This document shows, piece by piece, positions 1 to 12,695 of a DNA stretch of 64,000 nt; within the stretch, counting starts at the first letter, position 1, and each line of letters opens with the position of its first letter. The DNA comes from Pachypanchax playfairii (Eukaryota > Chordata > Actinopteri > Cyprinodontiformes > Aplocheilidae), in assembly GCA_006937955.1 (NCBI GenBank), contig SSNP01000085.1, forward strand, positions 1,266,831 through 1,330,830, read 5' to 3'. The notes below the pieces were generated by a model. The model did no database searches and was not told the origin of the DNA. It worked only from the letters and a program-made list of their open reading frames with translations. A program made the position numbers and the translations under genes.

Positions 1-2070
1 ATATGGCACACCTCTGTCTGTGAGCCGAAACAGAGACTGTCACCAAGAGCTAGTATTTTTTTAAAAATCTGTTTAGCTGTTTTATTTGCACATTCTGAAC
101 ATCAACATTTTATTTGTCATGGAGACATTTAACTGATTTTCAAAGATTAATACAAAGCAGACACCAAAGAATCATCAAGATTGTTCAATTCGATATTTTA
201 CAGAAATTTAAGATGATAAAAGAACAGCGAGGATCATATGCAGAACTGTTAAATCCTGAACCACTTGCCCTAAAAACCCATTTTCCTAAAGGTGGCAACA
301 TTTTTTTTAGCTCTTGCACTGCTCCTAATATGATTCCTCATGCCAGATCTGGGAACAATTTCTCATAATAACAGCAAAAATTACAGGGCACAGAACACAA
401 GTTTGTGGAATAAAATGCAAAAGATACCAAGTTTGATGGAGTGAGCAGAAAACAAAAAGAGGAGAACAGAGGAACGATGCAGGAGAGGATAAATGAGACC
501 CAAATAACACGACTCCGTGCTGACTTGTGGCCTAATATATCCTGACACACAACCTAATGAACCAGAAATAATGGGGAAGGTTTTTTTCTTAATTTTGAGC
601 TGCTGTAGAAACAGAGAGATGAAGACATGGAGGATATATGCTGTGACAGGCGACGCTTGTCCTGAACGTTCTTTAGGTTTGTCAGATAATCAGAGATTGA
701 TTAAATTAAATTGAAATCTCAGCTTGTGAATTAGAATAATTAAATATTTTTCTCTTTGTGTACAGCTGATGATGTAAACAATGTAACATTTCCTGCAAAT
801 GACCAGAGTAAAAAAAACAGCCTGAAACTAGTGAGTTTGAAGTCACTATTAAGAGCTTTTCTGCAAGGCATTTTCTCAATTCTACATGTAAAACATCCAC
901 ATTATAATAATGAAGAAAAAAAGATCAATAAATTGTCAAACGAAAACAAAAACAACCAAAGAATAAAGCTGTAAAAATTACATAAAACATTCCCTCTTTT
1001 CTGTTATGAGAGAAGTTAAAAAAAACAACTATTTGCAGATGTGAAATATTAAAAATTATTACAAACTAGATGCTTCTCTCAGTTTTTAATCAAAACCCAT
1101 TTGCTGAATTGAGCAGGAGCCTGTGTTGGACAGCTCTCTTTGTTTCTGTGGCTTGTTGTGTATTTGTGTACGTCCAGGCCTTTTTGTCTCGTGTGTGTTC
1201 ATCTGTCTCCTCTCTGGAGATACGCATCTTTTGTGACTGCTGTGCTGACACACACACAAAGGAAGAGGAGACTGATTGAATGCATGAAGAGCTGTTAGTG
1301 TAATCTGAAGGCCCAGACGTATGCGGAACAGGGGGAGCTACGCTGGCTTTTTTATTTCAAGCTAAAATGGAATAAAATATCGACACATAATGCACACACA
1401 GGGCTAACATACAAATAATGAATCTAATATAATAAGTCGCACAACCCACAGTGAAAACTCGTCTTTCTCAGGAGGAAAATTATGCAGAGTGGGTGGCAAA
1501 TTAGACTCAGATTAATATAATATTTATGGGGGAGATTTTCAACTCTAAACACTTAAAAAAAAAACATCATATCAAATCTTAAAGTGAGAGTTCAGATCTT
1601 TAGAAGTGGGTTGAAAAGTTATCAGCAATTAATATCTTAAAGGTGCACTATGGAACATTCTCATAAAAAGCAATATTTTAATGGTTCCACGGGGTTTAGA
1701 AGAATGAAAATAAACTATTTCTTTTAACAGTTTAAGTAAAATATAATAAATTATTTATCCTGATGGGCACAACGTTGGTATTTTGTTTACATCCAGTTAA
1801 TAGTGGAGTCGGGGATTTTGTTGTCCTTCTCGGGGGAGGAGGGACTGGAGAGGATCAAGGGCCAGAGTGGGTTTGGGTGAGGGATTTTCACGGCATCGGA
1901 GAGCACGCAGTGGTCGCGAGCCTGGCACCCCGATGGCTCAAGGTCTTGCTTTGTTGTTGTTGCGTTCATGTTCCATATTCCACCATCACATGTTGTACTG
2001 TAGATACTTCTACAGACAACTTCGCTTGAGAGAAACAGAAACAAGTTCTGTCGAGATCAACTGTGACTAT

Positions 2071-2714
2071 TGCCGCTTTTCCACCGACAGAACACGGTGC
2101 GGCTCGGTTCACTTTAGCCCCCTGCGGACCCTTTTCCACCGNNNNNNNNNNCCTTTCTCGGGTCTTAACTGTGTCATTCCGCGCCAACCCGGCCTCTTTT
2201 TTCAGACCACCTCCTTGGTGGTCTGAAGCGGCCCAAAGCGGGCCCACACGCCCACCTGTCTACTGATTGGTCCAGTAAACTGCTACCAGTGACACGACGT
2301 GGTAGCCCCTGATTAGCTGTGTGTTGTGTTCACGTGGTGTGATATAGAAGCGCTCCCGCAAAAGACTTTTTAAAAAAACTCCCAGCAACCAAACAAATAT
2401 TTTATTTTAAAATACAATTGACTTTGGACAATGGCGACTTCCTCCACAAGAACCAGAAATCAAACCAACCAAAATGAACCACAGACAGAGTGCAAAGTAC
2501 AAAAACACACGTATATCCACCATTGTTGTTGTTGTTTCACGCGCTGTGACGTCGCGGACAAAGACTTTTGCGCGCCACTTTTCATAGCCAGGTGGGCTCG
2601 CCCATATTCCCACTTACGTCCGCTTTATGTTTCCACCGCCTTAAGCGAGTTGATCCGCGCTATACTGTACCGCTCTCAAGCACGCCGTGCCGATTTGTCG
2701 GTGGAAAAGGGGCA
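2071..2714. mobile_element. Non-autonomous terminal-inverted-repeat DNA element (MITE-like), copy 1
   Basis: The left end TGCCGCTTTTCCACCGACA and the reverse complement of the right end TGCCCCTTTTCCACCGACA match at all but one base over about 19 bases. The interior is much richer in GC and CpG than its surroundings and has no transposase. It also holds a perfect 11-bp hairpin at 2201-2227 (arms TTCAGACCACC, 5-base loop) and further partial copies of the TTTCCACCG motif. The target-site duplication is not clear (flanks read TAT on both sides), so I do not assign a superfamily. The 10-N gap lies inside. Confidence 0.7.
2142..2151. other. Assembly gap, 10 Ns
   Basis: Ten Ns interrupt the first short element of copy 1. 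The intact second copy has no bases between the flanks (around 11552), so the gap has a real length near zero and is a scaffolding mark. Confidence 0.97.
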
Positions 2715-2821
2715 TATATGAGCAGCAAAGACCAGAGCAGATTGGTGCAGTTTCAAAGCTTCTTCAATCCCAAACATCTAAAAGCAGTTTATGTGAACAT
2801 GATCAGTTTTGTATTTACCTA

Positions 2822-3294
2822 ACCCCTCCTTTCCACTGAACAGACAGGCAATGTTAGTCAAAGTCAATGAGACCGTTCCCACTAAACGCGAAGCAGCGCA
2901 CATGAGACGCGTCACAGAAGCGCAAGCATTACGTTGGAGTTCTATTTTTTACGCAGTACACTTCTAAAACACGTCAAGCTCAGCAGCTTAGTTTGGACCA
3001 GACAGGAAATCAGTTGTTGGTACCCGGAAGTTTCAAAATAAAAGGACACGTGTGGATTTCCCTTTGCGAGGCTACAAAAAAATATTGTACCTGTGATGCG
3101 TTTGAAGTCTGTAGGTGGTGTGAAAATAAGCCACATAACTTCTGGATACATGTTGTCGTCTTTCTTTCTGCTTTTTGTTGCGTGTACTGATGAAATCACA
3201 TCTTCTGGAACCAGCTGGATTTACGCGAGTGATTACGCTGATTGTGCGAGCAAAATGCTACGTGCTGCCGACGCGTTCAGTGGAAATGAGGGGT
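2822..3294. mobile_element. Second terminal-inverted-repeat element, copy 1
   Basis: The left end ACCCCTCCTTTCCACTGAAC matches the reverse complement of the right end ACCCCTCATTTCCACTGAAC at 19 of 20 positions. The element is 473 bp, has CpG-containing ends and no transposase. The ends resemble those of the neighbouring element (CCCCTTTTCCACCGAC), so the two may belong to related non-autonomous families inserted about 100 bp apart. No clear target-site duplication was found. Confidence 0.7.
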
Positions 3295-6200
3295 ACGGGT
3301 CAAAGGTTAATTGCAACTTTCTGACAGGAAAATGGTAGAATTTCAGCTGGAATAACCATGAAACATGAAACAGAGCAGTTTCTATCTGATTGCGCCACTT
3401 TAAAAAAATGTATTAGAGTTGTTTTAGGACAGCAGCAATCTGGTCAGCGCGTACTGTCACTCTGTCGAGGACATGAAGACAGGAAAACAGTGAAGCAGTG
3501 AGTAATACACTGAACATACAGAACTTGAGCCCTCTCAGTGCAGCTCAAGTAGCCCTCTTCAAGACTTCAGTCACATCTGTGCGAAGACGACAGAGTCTTT
3601 ACACACAGTTACACACTTCTTGATGGGAGAGCAGATGGTCCTCCCTGATGATGACTTTCATTATGATGCTCAAGATCAGCCAACTTCATCGCTGTAAACA
3701 GCACCCGACTCTTTAAAACACACATCCAATTCCTGAAGCTTCACAAGAGAGAATTTCATTTCAATGAATATTAAACAGAACATTTTCAAAGATGAATAAA
3801 AGGCAGAAATCCCCACATGTGTCTTCATGCACTGGATTTGTAAGGATAATATTGCAATGCTTTATATGCAATGACAAAAAAAGGAAGAGAGATAAAGCTG
3901 GAAAAAAAATCCGCTTTAGCATTTTAACTTTCATCTTTATTCAGTCTATGCACCTTATGCACCTTTTTGTCTTATTACTTACACCTATATCATTTTTGTT
4001 GTTGTTGCCTATATTGTTGTATGTTGTGCTGTGTATAGGACAATAAACCATTTGATTTATTGACTGATTGAAGCGGCAAGACGGCTGTTTAATTATTAAC
4101 TGGCCGCTGCAGTCTGACATGTTGGATCTCAGCTTTTTATGGAAAACTGACATTATCCTTTTATATTTCAAGCAATTACGGATTTTAAATTGAGGAAAAG
4201 GAGCATGTGGTTCAGAAATTCTTTATTTTGCACATTCGTGTTTTGGGATTTGACAGTTAGCTTGAGAATAAACGCTGTACGCACTAGTGCTCTGCAGATA
4301 AACTAAATTAGATCTCTGAATATCAGAAGTTGCAGAGTTTATTCATACATATTTCATTGTCTGGTGGAGTATCTTCATATCAGTGCTGTGAGTACAAAGT
4401 AAACTATAAGCAAAGAGTTATTCTGTGACTGCAACACAAAGCCTGAAGGATCTGGCAGCTTTTTAATAGATCTTTTTTTTTTTTTTTTTCACTGAAAAGA
4501 TTAATTTTTATCCAACACCATCCAGCCAACACAAAGTCATCATTCCAGTCAAACGTCTCCTCCGTCTTCTGAGGATGACACCCAGAGGGATTTATTTTAT
4601 TAATTCAGCTGTCTCATAGAACACAGATGAACCACAAATCCAGTAAAAAGGAAGAAGTTACCTTGAAATAAATGATGCACTGCCCACTAAAAGACAATCC
4701 ACGTAAGAAATGGGGGAATTGTTGGCCATCAGCAGTCAAACACTGTTTATTTACAGAAAATTTTAACTATAATCTATAATAATAGAAAAGGGGTAAACAC
4801 ATAGTTACCATGCACTGCAGCCTTTAAAATATTTAAATTCTCATCAACAGATTTTTTTTTTTGACTCCTCAACACACAGAGGCAAAAACATCAACAGAGC
4901 ACAGAGTTTGCTCAGGTGGCAAATTAGACATAAAACAATGAGGCAAAGAAGGGGACGCAAAATAGAAAAAGAATGAGGCTAATTAGCTTTAAGAAATCCT
5001 GCAGTGTGACTGTATTCAGCAAACTACAAGCCTGATGAGACAAACAGAGGGGAAGAAATGACCCACGGAGCAGATCGGGCCAGAATGAAAGTGGGACAAA
5101 GTAGGCAGAAGAAAAGTTTAGAAAAAAAAGAAGGTATTTGTTTATTAAATAAAGGCAAATCTCCTTTATGATATATAAAACTTGAGGGAAACATGGCTAC
5201 CTTTCACATTACACAGTAATCATTTTAGAAAAGAGTGTCATGGATGTCAGACCACATCATCTTGTAGTTTATAACCTGAACTAATGGCACATAAGAATTT
5301 CTATTTCCATCATAAAACAACTTCTGGACCACAAAGGTGGACAACACTGATAAAATCTATTAAGTAAAAAAAGGAGTTTACTGTTACGGATCTATATTGT
5401 GCTGCAAATCAACAGAATTTGAAACTTTTTTTAAAAAATTATCATAGAATTTTAGGACCAGATCAGTTCTTCTTCATTAATCTGCAGAAGCAACGGGCGT
5501 TAAATTACACAAAAAGACAGAAACTGGATTCTCCCAAGCTGCAGAGCGCCCCAACACAAACAGGAGCAGAGCAATGCTGGGTTTTTCGGAAAGGAAAGAC
5601 AAAAAGGAAATGTTGGCTAAAATCTGACAAAGACTCCCCAGAGGAAGCCCAGATTTGCAGTAGAAGATGCAAATTCAGAACCTAGAAGTTCTTCCTGCAA
5701 TGCAACCGAAATGCATCGCCATGCAGCTATTAAAATGAAAATGCTATTAGAAGCTCTCTACATAGTTCTGGCAAATAAAACACAAAACATCTGGGTAATT
5801 ATGCAATAAATTCTATCCACACACAATAATCAGCCTGAACCAGACACCTAACATTAGCTGTGTCGCATATCCTCCAACAGAAAGTTTTTTTTAGCTTGAC
5901 ATCACTGCAATTAACATTCTGTTTGATTCTAAATTACACTCTCAAACTTTTTTAGGTCAGTGTTTGAACACAGAGCTAATCTGATTGACTCTGAGGCTTT
6001 TGGATCACTGCGCATCAGAACTGGAGGTTACAAACACCCTTATTATTTCTAACTAATCAAAGCCAAAACAGAAATCCAGTACGTTCCCTTTCACAGCCTC
6101 ACAGCCGGTATGCAACACGCTAACTCATTTACAAGACTGCTGATGTATGTAAATGCAACCAACAAGCTGTGCAATCTGTTTGTAACACTGCAGCTCGAGG

Positions 6201-6354
6201 CTGGAAGCTGTATAAGCAAAATTTGGAGTAAGAAGGTTAACAGGATCCTCAACGCTTCTCTGGTCTTTTCTACTTTTCTGATTAGCAAACTGGTCACAAC
6301 ACAAATATATTGCTTCGGTAGGGTGTTTAATAGTCAGGCCTTTAGGTGCAGCAT

Positions 6355-6355
6355 N
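6355..6355. other. Single N at the end of duplicated copy 1
   Basis: One ambiguous base exactly at the break where copy 1 stops matching copy 2. It marks the likely mis-join. Confidence 0.9.
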
Positions 6356-9300
6356 AGCCCAGCAAGCCTGTGGCGGGAGGTACTGACAGCAGAACAGATA
6401 CACACTTTGATCTCTCCAGCAGATTCTGGTGCATCACCACTGCCAACAGCAGTCAGGAGGAGACCAGGTGGATAACACAGAGCAGCTCCGCCAAGCAGCT
6501 TAACAGGCTGCAGAACAGCCTGAGTGAAGTCTGTGGGTTTATGCCTTGATAGCATTAGACAAAGATGCTTCGTCACAATATTAGCAAACAAGGCAGAAAA
6601 CAAAACGAGATGCCATCAAATCTCTGGGCACATATTGAGTTAAACGATCTTGGTCATAAATAGATGAAATGGGCAGTGAAGTATTGACTGCAATGTCTGG
6701 CAACCTGTCACAAAAAAAGCAGGACTTGAAAACTGGCAGGTGATTTACTGCACATTTTACTGAAGGGAACAGACTTGTCTAAAACTCCAATTTGTCCGCT
6801 GTACAGTGTGGACAGATTAAAGCTTAAAGAGGCCATTTCATACAAATTTCAGGACTTTTTGGTTATTTCTTAAATATTAACCAGTAATATGAAACATTTT
6901 ATATGTACACAACCTTAGGAAACACTGATTAACAGACCTTTCAATCTGTCTGGGTGTTACGTTTTCCCAAAAGCAAAACCCAAGTGTGACTCAGGCTTGT
7001 TGTCGTATAACCAGAAAACTAACAAAACAGCCCACAACCACACCCAAACTCCAAAACAAAAGTGTACAAATGGGTTCTAAAAGGCAGTAATGAGAAAAAA
7101 TAGACACTACTACCCACTGATTCTATCAAAGGATAGACGGAATAATCTGATCTCAAAAGTCTCAAAACACTACTGACATGTGCTTTGCAAACTTCCCAAA
7201 AAGCCATCTGAGAAAGATTCTGCTCTGCCTTATAAAGCCCTCCCACTGATTCCAACAGCAGGTGTGCTCCTCCTCCCAGGTGAAACCTATGAGTCCCAAT
7301 CAACTGCAGGAACCATAGTAACCAAAACCAAAAAACAACAATAGATAAATAATCCCTCCAATTTCATCAAATCAATTAGTTTGCATCTAACAATCCATAA
7401 CACTGGGTCAAAATTCGGCTGGTTCCATCATCAAATATTTAACCACCTGCAAATTTAAACTATTCTGATTGATGTAACTATGTAGTTAATTCCAAATAAC
7501 ACCAACAGATGCAACAGAATATTTCCCAGGTGGTTTCAAAGATGAATGTTCATCTGTTTTACTGTGGTTTAAACCCAGTTTTCTATATTAAAACTGAGCC
7601 TCAAGCAAATATTCAAGTAGGTTAGTGATTCAGGAATAAAAAAAAAACTATACACATCAATATGTTCTCAAAACTGTAACAAAATTGTGCCATTGTACCT
7701 CCTACAGGCCACAGCAATCCATTGTAATTCTTTCTTCTACATGGAGCTTATAGCCACCAAAGGAAATAGGTAATAAGATGTCCTGAGGGACTTTCTGTAA
7801 AGCTCTGCTGCCACTCCCTAGTTATCTCGCCTCATAAATTATAGAGACCAGTTAACGCCTACCGTATAAAAAGCCTTTCAATGAGGCCCGAAGGAGTCAG
7901 AGCATCAGCCACTGAGATTAGAGGAGTAAAACTCTCAACTGAACATGAGGAGTAAATGAAGAACTGCGACCACGCAGATAATCTAAGAAAGTAAGTTTTG
8001 ATTATTATTACTATTAATAGTATTAGAAGTCAACTAAATACTTGATGGCTGATGTACAACACCAATTTTTCTTTTTTCTTTTTTTTTTATTTGCCAAATA
8101 TGGATTTTCAATGTGAACATTCTAATTCTATAAAATATTTGGTTAGTTTCAGTTTATTCATCAAACAGATTAAATGTACGTTAATCTGAAAGAGAAAACA
8201 CAGGAAACACTTTCTATCAACTGTTCACGTCGCAGGTAAACACACAAGTAGAAAAGAAAAACTAATACAAATTAAAGTATATAGGTCCAAAATATAAATT
8301 CAGAACATAAAGTACATATGTAAAATCATATAGATTAGAACAATTAAGCTTTAAACAGCGTGAAAATGTCAATTTAAAAAATTACCTTATTTACATGTGG
8401 AGTGATAAGAAACTGAATATAAATCAAACAATGTGTTCTTGTCCATGACGGGCTCTAAAACAAATGCATTGGGCTGCATTGAGCTATTTTGGCTGCTTAA
8501 TCAGTTGGTTAATTGATCAGTTGGTCAATTAATTTGTCTAAATTAGAACTCAATCAGCAGTGTGATCATGGAGAAGGAAAAGTAGGCCATGATGTTTCTC
8601 TTAATAATAATTTACTAATGAATCCAAGGGATCAGTGTCACCACCGTGGATTTATCTTCTGCTGGAAACTTTAAATGTTGTAGGACACTGAATCTACTGC
8701 AAATTGTAAACATTGTAAAAGCAATTTCAGCGAACCTCCATGATAATGATGATCATGGACAGGTTTGTGATTTATTATCTGGAGGCATCATATTTGCAGG
8801 AGTGGCTGGACCATCTTCTCTGTGGAGTTTATTTCCTGCACCTGCACAGAAGAATGAATGCTGCTAAAAATAACTACGCTGACCACAATCCAGACCATCA
8901 TCAGTTTCCACTCCACCTTTTAGTCTCTGCATTGATTGGACTGGTTCCCATTTAATTGCATCTGGATCAGGATAAATCCAGTGATAGACGAGTTATTTAT
9001 TTAGTAAACAAACTCTTCTAAATTTGGTTCATGATAATAATAACTTTTGTGTATCGGACAGATAAATGATTCTAGCTTTCCTGTGCTTTAATAAAAGAAA
9101 TAAAACTTAACATAGGATACTAAAACACCACATATGTCAAGAGTTTTGGCCTAAATTTCATGTATTTGATACAGTAAACAGTAAAATGTAAGAAAGACAG
9201 TTTTTCCATTTAAAAAGCCTGGAGAAATAATTTATTCTGTCCCAAAAGAACTGTAAAGCTGACATGCTGAGCAGCAGCGCTAACAGCCCTTTATTACTAT

Positions 9301-9412
9301 CAATTGCACCTGTTTTACCCCTTTGGGGCAAAGAGAAGCTCCATGAAAATCATTTATAGAGAGTAAAGCACCACTGGGGCAACAATCCCCTCCAGGATGT
9401 AATTCTAACACC
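6356..9412. other. Unique spacer between the two large copies (frmd5 intron 1)
   Basis: About 3.06 kb present once in the window. If the duplication is an assembly error, this is probably the sequence that truly lies to the left of the duplicated block, and another copy would be expected upstream of position 1. It holds one dispersed repeat (6823-6952) and a small AT palindrome near 8505-8535. No exon, RNA gene or long reading frame was recognised. Confidence 0.7.
6823..6952 (+). repeat. Dispersed repeat, copy in inverted orientation at 61740-61870
   Basis: About 130 bp that matches the reverse complement of 61740-61870 with roughly 90% identity. It begins with CTTAAAGAGG and ends with CTTTCAATCTGTCTG. 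Similarity stops abruptly on both sides in both places, as expected for a short interspersed element. Class not assigned. Confidence 0.75.
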
Positions 9413-11481
9413 ATATGGCACACCTCTGTCTGTGAGCCGAAACAGAGACTGTCACCAAGAGCTAGTATTTTTTTAAAAATCTGTTTAGCTGTTTTATTTG
9501 CACATTCTGAACATCAACATTTTATTTGTCATGGAGACATTTAACTGATTTTCAAAGATTAATACAAAGCAGACACCAAAGAATCATCAAGATTGTTCAA
9601 TTCGATATTTTACAGAAATTTAAGATGATAAAAGAACAGCGAGGATCATATGCAGAACTGTTAAATCCTGAACCACTTGCCCTAAAAACCCATTTTCCTA
9701 AAGGTGGCAACATTTTTTTTAGCTCTTGCACTGCTCCTAATATGATTCCTCATGCCAGATCTGGGAACAATTTCTCATAATAACAGCAAAAATTACAGGG
9801 CACAGAACACAAGTTTGTGGAATAAAATGCAAAAGATACCAAGTTTGATGGAGTGAGCAGAAAACAAAAAGAGGAGAACAGAGGAACGATGCAGGAGAGG
9901 ATAAATGAGACCCAAATAACACGACTCCGTGCTGACTTGTGGCCTAATATATCCTGACACACAACCTAATGAACCAGAAATAATGGGGAAGGTTTTTTTC
10001 TTAATTTTGAGCTGCTGTAGAAACAGAGAGATGAAGACATGGAGGATATATGCTGTGACAGGCGACGCTTGTCCTGAACGTTCTTTAGGTTTGTCAGATA
10101 ATCAGAGATTGATTAAATTAAATTGAAATCTCAGCTTGTGAATTAGAATAATTAAATATTTTTCTCTTTGTGTACAGCTGATGATGTAAACAATGTAACA
10201 TTTCCTGCAAATGACCAGAGTAAAAAAAACAGCCTGAAACTAGTGAGTTTGAAGTCACTATTAAGAGCTTTTCTGCAAGGCATTTTCTCAATTCTACATG
10301 TAAAACATCCACATTATAATAATGAAGAAAAAAAGATCAATAAATTGTCAAACGAAAACAAAAACAACCAAAGAATAAAGCTGTAAAAATTACATAAAAC
10401 ATTCCCTCTTTTCTGTTATGAGAGAAGTTAAAAAAAACAACTATTTGCAGATGTGAAATATTAAAAATTATTACAAACTAGATGCTTCTCTCAGTTTTTA
10501 ATCAAAACCCATTTGCTGAATTGAGCAGGAGCCTGTGTTGGACAGCTCTCTTTGTTTCTGTGGCTTGTTGTGTATTTGTGTACGTCCAGGCCTTTTTGTC
10601 TCGTGTGTGTTCATCTGTCTCCTCTCTGGAGATACGCATCTTTTGTGACTGCTGTGCTGACACACACACAAAGGAAGAGGAGACTGATTGAATGCATGAA
10701 GAGCTGTTAGTGTAATCTGAAGGCCCAGACGTATGCGGAACAGGGGGAGCTACGCTGGCTTTTTTATTTCAAGCTAAAATGGAATAAAATATCGACACAT
10801 AATGCACACACAGGGCTAACATACAAATAATGAATCTAATATAATAAGTCGTACAACCCACAGTGAAAACTCGTCTTTCTCAGGAGGAAAATTATGCAGA
10901 GTGGGTGGCAAATTAGACTCAGATTAATATAATATTTATGGGGGAGATTTTCAACTCTAAACACTTAAAAAAAAACATCATATCAAATCTTAAAGTGAGA
11001 GTTCAGATCTTTAGAAGTGGGTTGAAAAGTTATCAGCAATTAATATCTTAAAGGTGCACTATGGAACATTCTCATAAAAAGCAATATTTTAATGGTTCCA
11101 CGGGGTTTAGAAGAATGAAAATAAACTATTTCTTTTAACAGTTTAAGTAAAATATAATAAATTATTTATCCTGATGGGCACAACGTTGGTATTTTGTTTA
11201 CATCCAGTTAATAGTGGAGTCGGGGATTTTGTTGTCCTTCTCGGGGGAGGAGGGACTGGAGAGGATCAGGGGCCAGAGTGGGTTTGGGTGAGGGATTTTC
11301 ACGGCATCGGAGAGCACGCAGTGGTCGCGAGCCTGGCACCCCGATGGCTCAAGGTCTTGCTTTGTTGTTGTTGCGTTCATGTTCCATATTCCACCATCAC
11401 ATGTTGTACTGTAGATACTTCTACAGACAACTTCGCTTGAGAGAAACAGAAACAAGTTCTGTCGAGATCAACTGTGACTAT

Positions 11482-12115
11482 TGCCGCTTTTCCACCGACA
11501 GAACACGGTGCGGCTCGGTTCACTTTAGCCCCCTGCGGACCCTTTTCCACCGCCTTTCTCGGGTCTTAACTGTGTCATTCCGCGCCAACCCGGCCTCTTT
11601 TTTCAGACCACCTCCTTGGTGGTCTGAAGCGGCCCAAAGCGGGCCCACACGCCCACCTGTCTACTGATTGGTCCAGTAAACTGCTACCAGTGACACGACG
11701 TGGTAGCCCCTGATTAGCTGTGTGTTGTGTTCACGTGGTGTGATATAGAAGCGCTCCCGCAAAAGACTTTTTAAAAAAACTCCCAGCAACCAAACAAATA
11801 TTTTATTTTAAAATACAATTGACTTTGGACAATGGCGACTTCCTCCACAAGAACCAGAAATCAAACCAACCAAAATGAACCACAGACAGAGTGCAAAGTA
11901 CAAAAACACACGTATATCCACCATTGTTGTTGTTGTTTCATGCGCTGTGACGTCGCGGACAAAGACTTTTGCGCGCCACTTTTCATAGCCAGGTGGGCTC
12001 GCCCATATTCCCACTTACGTCCGCTTTATGTTTCCACCGCCTCAAGCGAGTTGATCCGCGCTATACTGTACCGCTCTCAAGCACGCCGTGCCGATTTGTC
12101 GGTGGAAAAGGGGCA
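11482..12115. mobile_element. Non-autonomous terminal-inverted-repeat DNA element (MITE-like), copy 2
   Basis: Same element as at 2071-2714, here uninterrupted, 634 bp. It has the same inverted ends and the internal perfect hairpin at 11602-11628. Two of the substitutions between the large copies fall inside it (CpG to TpG near 11942, and one near 12043). Confidence 0.7.
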
Positions 12116-12222
12116 TATATGAGCAGCAAAGACCAGAGCAGATTGGTGCAGTTTCAAAGCTTCTTCAATCCCAAACATCTAAAAGCAGTTTATGTGAACA
12201 TGATCAGTTTTGTATTTACCTA

Positions 12223-12695
12223 ACCCCTCCTTTCCACTGAACAGACAGGCAATGTTAGTCAAAGTCAATGAGACCGTTCCCACTAAACGCGAAGCAGCGC
12301 ACATGAGACGCGTCACAGAAGCGCAAGCATTACGTTGGAGTTCTATTTTTTACGCAGTACACTTCTAAAACACGTCAAGCTCAGCAGCTTAGTTTGGACC
12401 AGACAGGAAATCAGTTGTTGGTACCCGGAAGTTTCAAAATAAAAGGACACGTGTGGATTTCCCTTTGCGAGGCTACAAAAAAATATTGTACCTGTGATGC
12501 GTTTGAAGTCTGTAGGTGGTGTGAAAATAAGCCACATAACTTCTGGATACATGTTGTCGTCTTTCTTTCTGCTTTTTGTTGCGTGTACTGATGAAATCAC
12601 ATCTTCTGGAACCAGCTGGATTTACGCGAGTGATTACGCTGATTGTGCGAGCAAAATGCTACGTGCTGCCGACGCGTTCAGTGGAAATGAGGGGT
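12223..12695. mobile_element. Second terminal-inverted-repeat element, copy 2
   Basis: Identical by eye to 2822-3294, in the second copy of the large duplication. Confidence 0.7.

Larger units (their letters stand above)
1..6354. repeat. Large near-identical duplication, copy 1 (inside frmd5 intron 1)
   Basis: This stretch aligns base for base with 9413-15755. By eye the differences are about five substitutions (near 1439, 1857, 2541, 2642 and 3724), one base in an A-run near 1560, and ten Ns at 2142-2151 that correspond to zero bases in the other copy. The copy stops exactly at a single N at 6355, after which the two sequences have nothing in common. No convincing coding exon is seen; the small reading frames are all duplicated noise. 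About 0.1% divergence and N-marked seams suggest two haplotypes laid end to end, although a very recent tandem duplication cannot be excluded. Copy 1 may extend left of the window. Confidence 0.95.

Noticed and set aside
2407..2822. Overlapping small frames around 2407-2822 (repeated at 11808-12223).
   Set aside because: They lie inside and just beside the short inverted-repeat element and are duplicated with it; no transposase motif.
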